A DNA stretch of 16,631 nt from Synechococcales cyanobacterium PMM_0003 (GTDB lineage: Bacteria; Cyanobacteriota; Cyanobacteriia; Pseudanabaenales; Pseudanabaenaceae). The stretch spans positions 1 through 16,631 of the forward strand of contig CASBRC010000216.1 in the NCBI GenBank assembly GCA_949128015.1, read 5' to 3'. Shown one piece after another: positions 1 through 6,781 of the stretch (positions are counted from its first letter, which is position 1; the number at the start of each line of letters is the position of its first letter). The position numbers were made by a program, and so were the translations under genes. The notes beneath the pieces are model-generated. The model ran no database searches. It was given only the letters and a program-made list of their open reading frames with translations, and was not told where the DNA came from.

Positions 1-1620
1 ATCATAGGCAGAGATAATCGGCGCAAAGTCTAGACCATGAGATGTGCCAAAAAACTCTTCAAAAGTGTTTTCATATTTGGAAATTGGCAGCAGATTGAAA
101 ATGCCGCCACCGTCATTATTTAAAAGAATCACCGTGAGCGAAATATTATATTTCTTGGCAGCTAATAATCCATTCAGGTCGTGATAAAAAGCTAAATCTC
201 CACAAATAAGAACCATCGGATGATCGCATCCCCATGCAGCACCGAGCGCACTCGATAGAGTTCCATCAATGCCGTTTGCGCCACGATTGGCAAGAACCGT
301 AATCGGGCGATCGCAATGAAAGAATGTATCGAGATCGCGAATTGGTGTGCTGCTTGCCACATAGATATAAGTATCCGCAGGGAGAATTTCGGCTAGTTCG
401 GCATAAACTTTACCATCAAATAATTCATCAATTTTTGCAAGAGAATTTGCGATCGCATGTTCAGCGATACTTTCTGCTAATTCAAAATCTAAGCGCCATT
501 GTTTATCTTGCCAAACGCTTTGAGCATAATTCTCTAGATAGTTGGCTAACTGTTCGCAAAAGTTGACGGGATGTACATTCAAAGCTTGGGTAATTCCATG
601 GGTGGGATCGCTATTGGTGCTACCAACCACGATTTGCTGACAGCCAATGTGCTTCTGTAGCCATAACAGATAACTTTTGGAAGTTGGCATTGCCCCAAAG
701 CGAATTACAATGTCGGGAGCATGAGCTTTTATGAAATTTTGCGATCGCAAAAAACTATCGTAATATCCAATTTCATCGCGGCGATCGGTTCCAGTGGCTT
801 CGATTAGTAATGGATAACCTGTCGCTCTAGCCAATCGGCGCACCGATTCCAAAAAGCCTACAGGTGCGTCATACACGCCCACAACCAAAACGCCCTTGGG
901 ATAGCTAATAATTTGATTAGCAATTGTAGCGATCGCATCTGTGCCCAGCGATCGCAGTCCTGCAATTACTTGACTATAGGCGGCTCCCGATGGATTGCCA
1001 AACATTGCTTCGGGACTGCTGAGCGCTAAATCCTCTGGCACATCATCAGGTATAGATACAGGGGGCATCGGGTCGGCGAATGGGAAGTTGAGATGGACTG
1101 CGCCTGCGGGTGTATCGCCTTTACCGACGGCGATGCTAACTGAGCGACTAATTAGCGATCGCAAATAGCGCAATCGAAAACCAAGAATCTCTGGAGTTCC
1201 TACTTCAAAAAAATAGCGAACATACTTTCCATAAATATTAATCTGATCGATCGTCTGTCCAGAGCCGCAATCGCGCATTTCTGGCGGGCGATCGGCAGTC
1301 AAGACCACAAGTGGAATCTGACTATAATAAGCTTCAATAATTGCAGGATAATAGTTTGCGGCTGCCGTTCCCGATGTGCAGAGCAGCGCCACAGGAGCTA
1401 TCTTTATCTTCGCTAAACCTAATGCAAAAAAGCTACTTGATCGCTCGTCAACATGCACCAAAAGCTGAAAATCAGGACTGCGATCGCGCAACTCGGCAAA
1501 AGCCATTACCAGTGGCGTAGATCTCGATCCGGGGGAAATACAAACTGTCCGCACGCCCGATCGATAGAGTTCTTCTGCAACAATGCTTGACCAGAGCGTA
1601 TTTCGATTGGCAGTATTCAT
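1..1620 (-). CDS. menD: MenD, SEPHCHC synthase (C-terminus cut by window edge)
   Basis: This gene reads open from the ATG at 1620 to the window edge, giving 540 residues; the last few dozen lie outside. MenD is a thiamine-diphosphate enzyme that joins 2-oxoglutarate and isochorismate, and in cyanobacteria it belongs to phylloquinone synthesis for photosystem I. The translation shows the N-terminal SPGSRSTPL motif (about residues 29-37), HVDERSSSFFALGLAK, TSGTAAANYYPA and DRPPEMRDCGSGQTIDQ. Toward the end come RGANGIDGTLSSALG, GDLAFYHDLNGL and ILLNNDGGGIF, which form the C-terminal cofactor-binding domain. The frame is the same at both ends, so no frameshift is evident. The ATG overlaps the stop codon of maf upstream (ATGA), suggesting translational coupling. 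Identification is firm. Confidence 0.96.
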   Translation of the reverse strand, partial: MNTANRNTLWSSIVAEELYRSGVRTVCISPGSRSTPLVMAFAELRDRSPDFQLLVHVDERSSSFFALGLAKIKIAPVALLCTSGTAAANYYPAIIEAYYSQIPLVVLTADRPPEMRDCGSGQTIDQINIYGKYVRYFFEVGTPEILGFRLRYLRSLISRSVSIAVGKGDTPAGAVHLNFPFADPMPPVSIPDDVPEDLALSSPEAMFGNPSGAAYSQVIAGLRSLGTDAIATIANQIISYPKGVLVVGVYDAPVGFLESVRRLARATGYPLLIEATGTDRRDEIGYYDSFLRSQNFIKAHAPDIVIRFGAMPTSKSYLLWLQKHIGCQQIVVGSTNSDPTHGITQALNVHPVNFCEQLANYLENYAQSVWQDKQWRLDFELAESIAEHAIANSLAKIDELFDGKVYAELAEILPADTYIYVASSTPIRDLDTFFHCDRPITVLANRGANGIDGTLSSALGAAWGCDHPMVLICGDLAFYHDLNGLLAAKKYNISLTVILLNNDGGGIFNLLPISKYENTFEEFFGTSHGLDFAPIISAYD

Positions 1621-2231
1621 TGGATTGCAGTTCCATTTGCACTAAATTGGATGCTATAGCCAAGTTCGGTTAACATTTGTCGCAATATCGGTAAGCTCAA
1701 CCCCAAAACATTAGTATGACAGCCCTCGATCTTTTCGATTAGTAATCCCCCCATCCTCTCCATCGTAAAGCAACCTGCACAGCATAGCGGCTCACCCGAT
1801 TCGGCATAGCTGGAGATTTCCGCATCAGTTGCATCGGCAAAATATACCTTAGTCACACCATAGCGCATGACCGATCGCTGATTTTTGGCATCAATCAAGC
1901 AATGTCCTGTATAGAGATCGCAATAATTTCCACGCATTTTTTGCCATGTTGCGATCGCAGTTTGTTTAGAGTCAGGCTTACCATAGATCACGCCATTGAG
2001 ATACATAATCGAGTCACAGCCCATGATCAATGCATTCTGTCCTGCAAATTCTGATGCGATCGCCTTGGCTTTACATTGCGCTAATGTCAGCACCAATGAC
2101 ATCGGATCGCTAACCTGAATCGCGTCTTCATCAAAGTAACTGACTCTGACTATGGGTTTAATACCAGCATTTTCTAAAATGCTTTTGCGAGTGGGAGAAG
2201 CGGAAGCAAGGACAAAAATGGGATTGGACAT
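1617..2231 (-). CDS. maf: Maf family nucleoside triphosphate pyrophosphatase
   Basis: Maf proteins hydrolyse nucleoside triphosphates, often non-canonical ones, to the monophosphate and pyrophosphate; older annotation calls them septum formation inhibitors. The product has 204 residues, close to the family's usual length of about 190-200. It carries the opening LASASPTRKSIL (residues 8-19), FDE (33-35), CDSIMYLNGVIYGKP with the likely catalytic Asp73, SGEPL, and the conserved C-terminal motif EKIEGCHTNVLGLSLP. The start was set at the ATG at 2231 because the motif that opens the family begins six residues later. An ATG at 2297 would add 22 residues without family support. No clear Shine-Dalgarno sequence precedes 2231. 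The stop overlaps the menD start by ATGA, so the two are probably co-transcribed. The precise substrate cannot be read from sequence. Confidence 0.93.
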   Translation of the reverse strand: MSNPIFVLASASPTRKSILENAGIKPIVRVSYFDEDAIQVSDPMSLVLTLAQCKAKAIASEFAGQNALIMGCDSIMYLNGVIYGKPDSKQTAIATWQKMRGNYCDLYTGHCLIDAKNQRSVMRYGVTKVYFADATDAEISSYAESGEPLCCAGCFTMERMGGLLIEKIEGCHTNVLGLSLPILRQMLTELGYSIQFSANGTAIQ

Positions 2232-2374
2232 AAGAGCTAACAGGTTAAATACAGCAATTTGCGATCGAGAGATACAAGTAGTTATAGCGCTTTGCATTTG
2301 GTCTCAACTACCCTACCTTATTTTCTTAGTCGCAAATTAAATAGACGATCGCGCCAGAAAAAATGTTGATACCT

Positions 2375-2555
2375 GTAGGGGCGAAGCATTCCCACCGATA
2401 CTTATAAATTCTAAGATATTCTTATTTGGGAATGCTTCGCCCAAACCTCACAACGAAGGGACAGTTTATCGTTTGAGGCAAAGAGGGTTTAGCATTTGCG
2501 AAGTGAGGTTTCGGTGATGAGTTGAGATATGGTGGCACAAATGCTAAACCCCTAC
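2375..2555. repeat. 181-bp palindromic repeat, copy A (uninterrupted)
   Basis: This non-coding element fills most of the 370-bp gap upstream of the transporter gene. It has terminal inverted repeats GTAGGGG (2375-2381) and CCCCTAC (2549-2555). Inside are two stem-loops: a 15-bp perfect stem GGGCGAAGCATTCCC (2379-2393 with 2428-2442) and a 14-bp perfect stem GGGTTTAGCATTTG (2485-2498 with 2538-2551). A second copy in the same orientation lies downstream of the transporter at 4120-4403, and similarity extends slightly beyond both ends. No protein is encoded. The form is that of a miniature inverted-repeat element. Its mobility is inferred, since no transposase is present here. Confidence 0.8.
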
Positions 2556-2667
2556 CAGTGGGGCATATTCTCCTTATTTCGTTTGCAATCCCTAGTTTGT
2601 GTTCTTTCGATAGATGCAGTTTTCTAGATTGAGACTAAAATAGACGTAGATTAAAATTTCTTAACAT

Positions 2668-4101
2668 TTGGTCAATCGTATCGTGCTAATCCAATCAAAC
2701 TGGCTCAAAAATCTACGAGAGCGCTCGTTTGACTTAGAGTTGGGGGCCATCGCCGTTATTTATTTTGTTCAAGGTGCAATGGCAATCTCGCAACTTGCCG
2801 TAAGTTTTTTCCTGAAGGATGACTTAGGGCTTAGCCCTGCGGAAGTTGCCTCAATGGTTGGCATTACGATGTTGCCTTGGACAGTTAAACCCTTATACGG
2901 TTTGATTTCTGACGGATTTCCTGTGTTTGGTTATCGCCGCCGTCCTTACCTATTGTTATCAAGTGTTTTAGGCGTTTTTGCATGGATAAGCATGGGTTCA
3001 TGGGTATCTACCCCTTTTTGGGCGATCGCCATGATTGCGACGGGTTCATTATCACTTGCTTTTTCTGATGCGATAACTGATGCGCTGATTGTCCAACGTG
3101 CCAGACTAGAACCAGAAGGCGATGCTGGCTCATTGCAGTCCTTTAGTTGGATTGCCTCATCAATTGGAGCAATTATCTCTGCATACTTAAGTGGCTACTT
3201 ATTAGAGCATTTCGGCGCGAAATTTGTTTTTGAAATTACCGCGAGTTTGCCGCTTTTGGTAGGAATTGCCGCATTTGCGATCGCAGATCCTCCCATGTCC
3301 ACAATTTTTATTGTTACGCCCGATCCAAAAAATAATTCAGATGATGGTTTACCTGCTGTTCAACCAGCAAATTTATCCAGAAATTCACAAACATGGATGT
3401 CACTAAAATCTAACTTTAGCCAATTGCGTCAAGCCTTCACGAATAAAGCGATTTGGCTACCTGCGGCTTTCTTGTTCTGTTGGCAAGCTTCACCCAGCGC
3501 TGATACCGCTTTTTTCTATTTCACGACCAACGAGCTGAAGTTTAATCCTGAATTTCTTGGCACAGTTCGATTTGTGGGTAGTTGGGCGGGATTACTGGGT
3601 GTATGGCTATTTCAGCGATTTTTTAGAAGTGTACCAACCCGTAAAATTTTCTTTTGGACGACGATTATTTCGACTTTGTTAGGACTCACAAGTTTATTGC
3701 TGGTCACTCATGCCAATCGAGCGCTAGGTATTGACGATCGCTGGTTTAGTCTTGGTGATAACTTGATCTTGACAATAGCTGGGCGCATTGCGTTTATGCC
3801 TGTTCTGATATTGGCGGCGCGGCTATGTCCTGAAGGTATCGAAGCAACATTATTTGCACTGTTAATGTCAGTACTGAATATTTCGGCGTTATGTTCTTTT
3901 CAATTAGGTGCAGGATTGACATATCTTCTAGGTGTTACCGAAACCAATTTTGATAACCTTTGGCTCTTGGTTTTGATTGCCAATCTCACTAGCCTTTTGC
4001 CACTGCCACTTTTAAAGTGGCTACCTGATGAAAAAAATGGCAAGATCGAGGAACTTTCGTCCCAATCTCCTCTCATTGCAGAAGAAGCAATCAAATTATA
4101 A
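2668..4101 (+). CDS. Folate-biopterin transporter (FBT/BT1 family, MFS fold)
   Basis: The product is a 477-residue hydrophobic inner-membrane protein with about a dozen predicted membrane segments. It belongs to the folate-biopterin transporter family, whose cyanobacterial and plastid members move folates or pterins. Family marks include FVQGAMAISQLAVSFFLKDDLGLSPAEVA near the N-terminus (split here as FVQGAMAISQLAVSFF then LKDDLGLSPAEVA), PWTVKPLYGLISDGFPVFGYRRRPYL in the first loops, and SDAITDALIVQRAR (about 133-146), the counterpart of the BT1 signature. The proposed start is a TTG at 2668; an in-frame GTG lies a few codons later, and no ATG occurs before the first membrane segment. The gene stands alone on the plus strand between two direct copies of a palindromic repeat. 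The substrate is inferred from the family only. Confidence 0.88.
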   Translation: MVNRIVLIQSNWLKNLRERSFDLELGAIAVIYFVQGAMAISQLAVSFFLKDDLGLSPAEVASMVGITMLPWTVKPLYGLISDGFPVFGYRRRPYLLLSSVLGVFAWISMGSWVSTPFWAIAMIATGSLSLAFSDAITDALIVQRARLEPEGDAGSLQSFSWIASSIGAIISAYLSGYLLEHFGAKFVFEITASLPLLVGIAAFAIADPPMSTIFIVTPDPKNNSDDGLPAVQPANLSRNSQTWMSLKSNFSQLRQAFTNKAIWLPAAFLFCWQASPSADTAFFYFTTNELKFNPEFLGTVRFVGSWAGLLGVWLFQRFFRSVPTRKIFFWTTIISTLLGLTSLLLVTHANRALGIDDRWFSLGDNLILTIAGRIAFMPVLILAARLCPEGIEATLFALLMSVLNISALCSFQLGAGLTYLLGVTETNFDNLWLLVLIANLTSLLPLPLLKWLPDEKNGKIEELSSQSPLIAEEAIKL

Positions 4102-4119
4102 AACCTACAGTTGATACTC

Positions 4120-4403
4120 GTAGGGGCGTAGCATTCCCGCAAGTATTTTTAAATTCTAAGATATTCTTGTTCGGGAATGCTTCGCCCAAACCTCACAACG
4201 TAGGGACAATTTATCATTTACAGCGCTTTGCGCTCAAACCCGAACCAAAAGATTTCTTGAAAGTGTTGCGAAGCAACACTTTCAAGAAATCTTTTGTGGT
4301 TCGTTTGATCGGTAATTGCTGTAAAGCGAAGAGGGTTTAGCATTTGCGTAGTGAGATTTCGGTGATGAGTTGAGGTATGGTGGCGCAAATGCTAAACCCC
4401 TAC
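4120..4403. repeat. Palindromic repeat, copy B, interrupted by a second element
   Basis: This is the second copy of the repeat at 2375-2555, in the same orientation, with the same ends GTAGGGG (4120-4126) and CCCCTAC (4397-4403) and the same two internal stems. It is about 103 bp longer than copy A because a hairpin element (4219-4323) sits between the two stems. Outside that insertion the two copies align over their whole length with scattered substitutions. It fills most of the 331-bp spacer between the transporter and the M41-like protease gene. Together the copies form a direct repeat around the transporter gene. Confidence 0.8.
4219..4323. repeat. Family II 105-bp hairpin element, nested in copy B
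   Basis: The element begins TACAGCGCTTTGCGCT and ends with GCTGTA; the terminal inverted repeat extends outward to TTTACAGC/GCTGTAAA (4217-4224 and 4318-4325). It contains a 23-bp perfect stem (4247-4269 with 4273-4295) with a GAA loop, prolonged after a one-base bulge by CGAACCA/TGGTTCG. It is absent from the otherwise matching copy A at 2375-2555, so insertion or precise loss is directly visible. A second 105-bp element with the same ends lies at 6649-6753. It has no coding capacity. Confidence 0.78.
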
Positions 4404-4432
4404 CATTGGGATATTCTTTCTCGGAAATTTCC

Positions 4433-5134
4433 TTAGTTTTTTGATGTAGCTATAAGTGCTTGCTCAATGGTTTGACAGCAATCTTCAACGGTTGCTCCAT
4501 TGAGCATTTTCTCCGCTAGAACGATTAAAACTGAGCGCCGATCGCTTAGTAAATTGCGGGCATTGAGCAAAGCCCAACGCTCTTGGGTCATAGGATTAGG
4601 TAAATGGGAAATGGCTTTACGCAATCGCTTCATATCATCGATACCACCTTCAGTTTCACCTTCACACATCAGTTGTTCGGCGGCAATACCTGCCATGTAA
4701 ATAGTGCTATAGCGATCAAGTAAATTTGCTGACAAATTCTTAGAGTTAGGCTCATCAGCTATTTCGATTTCCACACCACCTTCGATTCCTGTAAAAGTAT
4801 CATCGGCTAATATCTCTCCGAGAGATCGCCCGACGATACCTGCGATCGCATAGCTCACAACTTTAAATCCCAATACATGAGCAGCAAGAAAATGCCCTGC
4901 TTCATGAAATGAGACACGTTCACGGTATTTTGGAGATTGCGCCCTGAGCCATGCTTGAGCATATGCTCCAAATTTGCCTTGCCAAAAGCCAATATCGATA
5001 CCCCATGCACTGAGTAAGGTAAATGCGATCGCACTAGGGACAATTGGAGATAAGCCTGCCATTGTGCCGACTAAGGACATCATCGTAATTGTAAATATTG
5101 CGATCGCCAACAAATCAGTGGCAGTTACATTCAT
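4433..5134 (-). CDS. FtsH/M41-like membrane zinc metalloprotease lacking the AAA domain
   Basis: The product has 233 residues. The first 45 or so are hydrophobic and probably form two membrane segments. HEAGH at residues 77-81 supplies two zinc ligands and the catalytic glutamate. Further on, MAGIAAEQLMCEGETEGGIDD aligns with the FtsH region LGGRVAEE...TGASNDL (the match runs through AGIAAEQ and GGIDDM), where the Asp is the third zinc ligand. No Walker A/B ATPase domain is present, so this is the peptidase half only. Such AAA-less M41 relatives are known in cyanobacteria and plastids, but their substrates are largely undefined. The gene follows the VanY-type gene after only 11 bases, suggesting co-transcription. 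Sure of the protease fold; unsure of the role. Confidence 0.82.
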   Translation of the reverse strand: MNVTATDLLAIAIFTITMMSLVGTMAGLSPIVPSAIAFTLLSAWGIDIGFWQGKFGAYAQAWLRAQSPKYRERVSFHEAGHFLAAHVLGFKVVSYAIAGIVGRSLGEILADDTFTGIEGGVEIEIADEPNSKNLSANLLDRYSTIYMAGIAAEQLMCEGETEGGIDDMKRLRKAISHLPNPMTQERWALLNARNLLSDRRSVLIVLAEKMLNGATVEDCCQTIEQALIATSKN

Positions 5135-5145
5135 ATCATTTGGAT

Positions 5146-6048
5146 CTATGGCTTATTAATAAAAGCATTACTACGGTTCGATTTTTTATAGAAAGTCGCG
5201 AGACTATCATCATCCCCAACAAAGCGCCAATGCCAAGGCTCATACATTACGCCTTGAGGGTTATTGGGCGGAAAAGACATTTCAAATCCATATTTGGCTG
5301 CATTATTTTGTAGCCATTGAAAAGCAGCAGTTTTCTCGAAACTAGTAGATAGATTTGTGCTAGGCAAAGCATCATCTCCGATATCTAGCGCGTAGCCTGT
5401 GTGATGTTCGCTATGTCCAGGTGGTGCACTTACCTTAGCGCGTTGGGATGGCGTTTGGTTGCGCTGCTTGCTGATCTCAAAGAAAAGCTCTTGCTGCTCT
5501 GAGATCGTCCGAAAGCCTGAAATCACTACAAAATCTACACCATCAGCCTTGGCATCAGCTTCCATTTTGAGATAACTTTTGGCAGCCGCTTCATGCAATC
5601 GAATTTCATAGCCATCTCCTGCTCGACCAATAGTGCGTAGTTTATTGGCAGGAGCTTCGCTAAATGAGTAATGCCCAAATAAATCTGGAGGACTACTGGC
5701 TTCAGCAATAGCTTCTGAATCATCATTAGCTTTAGCATCGGGAGTTGTCGTTATAAATGGCGCATTGGAGATAGCAGTCGATTGGACAGTTGATGGTGAT
5801 GTAGGTTGTGAAATTGACTCAGACGTAATGATTTCTTGGGGTTGATTGATAGCATTAGCATTCAGGGTAAACCAAATGCGAGTACTCACAATCGGTGACA
5901 AAAAGGCTAATACTGCTAAACCATATGCCCACCAAGGAATTGACTGTAGCGATCGCACAACTGGATTAATTTTTTCTGGCTGCTTTTGGGGCGATCGGTT
6001 GGTATCGCTTACCCTCTGAGCAACGGGGATATCGTTTTGGGTAGACAT
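5146..6048 (-). CDS. VanY-type D-alanyl-D-alanine carboxypeptidase (peptidase M15B)
   Basis: The product has 300 residues. A short cytoplasmic N-terminus is followed by one membrane anchor (WWAYGLAVLAFLSPIV), a low-complexity Ser/Thr/Pro linker, and a periplasmic M15B domain. The zinc site is intact: SEHHTGYALDIG fits SxHxxGxAxD (about residues 212-223), and EPWHWRFVG near the C-terminus supplies the catalytic Glu and third ligand. SGFRTISEQQELF is another family block. The enzyme trims the terminal D-Ala from peptidoglycan stem peptides. The ATG at 6048 was preferred to an upstream TTG at 6078. In cyanobacteria this family is ordinary wall maintenance, and nothing around it suggests glycopeptide resistance. 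It lies 11 bases upstream of the M41-like protease gene. Confidence 0.9.
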   Translation of the reverse strand: MSTQNDIPVAQRVSDTNRSPQKQPEKINPVVRSLQSIPWWAYGLAVLAFLSPIVSTRIWFTLNANAINQPQEIITSESISQPTSPSTVQSTAISNAPFITTTPDAKANDDSEAIAEASSPPDLFGHYSFSEAPANKLRTIGRAGDGYEIRLHEAAAKSYLKMEADAKADGVDFVVISGFRTISEQQELFFEISKQRNQTPSQRAKVSAPPGHSEHHTGYALDIGDDALPSTNLSTSFEKTAAFQWLQNNAAKYGFEMSFPPNNPQGVMYEPWHWRFVGDDDSLATFYKKSNRSNAFINKP

Positions 6049-6149
6049 AGGTATACAAACGTTTGAAGTTTTAACCAAGGTTAATATATAGTCTCTGCTT
6101 TAAAATGCCAAAGATATATCTATCTCAAGCAGCAATCTAGCACATTAAC

Positions 6150-6208
6150 TAAGTAGGTAGGCAACTGTGGCGCACGCTCAGCGCGCGCCACAGTTGCCTA
6201 CCTACTTA
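6150..6208. repeat. Family I hairpin element, short form
   Basis: A 23-bp perfect stem (6151-6173 with 6185-6207) begins AAGTAGGTAGGCAACTGTGG and closes over an 11-base GC-rich loop. The ends TAAGTAGG/CCTACTTA match the ends of the longer elements at 10170-10275 and 13404-13510. The inner part GTGGCGCACGC matches their stem core, but the A+T-rich subterminal region is missing, so this looks like a deletion form. It occupies the spacer between the VOC gene and the VanY-type gene. Its right arm contains the stop codon of the VOC gene. It could also act as an intercistronic RNA hairpin. Confidence 0.8.
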
Positions 6209-6636
6209 ATTTCGTCGTCGGAGAAATTGTTGGATGGGCTAGATTGGACAATTTCGAGCATATTGCCATCGGGATCGCTTAAAAATAAAATTTTTTGTCC
6301 CCAAGGCATCATCGCAGGAGGTGAAATAATCATATTTATTGGTAGATGTTCTTGCATACTAGCTTGCCGATCGCATATTTGCTGATAAACCTGATCGAGA
6401 TCGTCTACGGTCATTGATAGCAAAAATGGGTTGCCACTAATAATCTGCTTACCGCGATCGCCAAATAATTTTGGTAACCAACTGCGATCGTAAATCCCAA
6501 TCTTCAGTTTGCCGCTATATCCTTCCGCGCCATCGGGCTTAGCTGGTTTCTCAAATCTAAAGCCCAATATGTCGCGATAAAAAATTTGCGATCGCAACAC
6601 ATCTGAAACAAATAAAGCTATGTAATCAATTTCCAT
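6202..6636 (-). CDS. VOC superfamily protein (glyoxalase/bleomycin-resistance fold)
   Basis: The 144-residue product is a single vicinal-oxygen-chelate module pair. The N-terminal part reads MEIDYIALFVSDVLRSQIFY followed by RDILGF, and the C-terminal part has FLSDPDGNMLEIVQ, the usual closing strand with a metal-binding Glu. This superfamily includes glyoxalase I, dioxygenases and antibiotic-binding proteins, and the sequence does not show which. The ATG at 6636 starts exactly on the family motif; an upstream in-frame ATG at 6669 lies inside a hairpin element and would add 11 unrelated residues. The stop codon TAG and the last Lys codon fall inside the family I element at 6150-6208. The gene sits between trpD and the VanY-type gene on the same strand, with an element in each gap. 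Confidence 0.82.
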   Translation of the reverse strand: MEIDYIALFVSDVLRSQIFYRDILGFRFEKPAKPDGAEGYSGKLKIGIYDRSWLPKLFGDRGKQIISGNPFLLSMTVDDLDQVYQQICDRQASMQEHLPINMIISPPAMMPWGQKILFLSDPDGNMLEIVQSSPSNNFSDDEIK

Positions 6637-6648
6637 AAATTTAAGAAG

Positions 6649-6753
6649 TACAGCGCCTTGCGCTGCCATAAAACCCAGATAATTCTTTAAAAGTGCCGCT
6701 TCGCGGCACTTTTAAAGAATTATCTGGATCACTCAAACCCTCAATAGGCTGTA
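6649..6753. repeat. Family II 105-bp hairpin element between trpD and VOC gene
   Basis: The element starts TACAGCGCCTTGCGCT and ends GGCTGTA, and is exactly as long as the nested element at 4219-4323. It holds a 25-bp perfect stem (6675-6699 with 6703-6727) with a TTC loop. Its stem resembles that of the other copy but differs by changes present in both arms, for example GTGCCGC in place of GTGTTGC. It fills 105 of the 145 bases between trpD and the VOC gene, ending 12 bases before the VOC start codon, so it would lie in the 5' leader of that gene or in a trpD-VOC transcript. Confidence 0.78.
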
Positions 6754-6781
6754 AGTAGCGCTGCTACTTACTTTTTGTTTT

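Noticed and set aside
2232..2297. Longer maf reading frame starting at an ATG at 2297
   Set aside because: It adds 22 residues with no family similarity; the Maf fold begins six residues after the ATG at 2231.
2375..4403. Composite transposon carrying the folate-biopterin transporter
   Set aside because: There is no transposase, and no target duplication can be identified outside the two repeats; only the direct-repeat arrangement is supported.
6049..6078. TTG start for the VanY-type gene at 6078
   Set aside because: An ATG at 6048 is available and the extra ten residues have no clear function; the membrane anchor is unaffected.
6637..6669. Longer VOC frame starting at an ATG at 6669
   Set aside because: The added 11 residues are translated largely from the end of a family II element, and the domain begins exactly at the ATG at 6636.
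6751..6780. Small hairpin GTAAGTAGC/GCTACTTAC followed by a T-rich run
   Set aside because: The T-run follows it on the plus strand, but both neighbouring genes are on the minus strand, so there is no transcript for it to end. It may be a remnant of a family I terminus.
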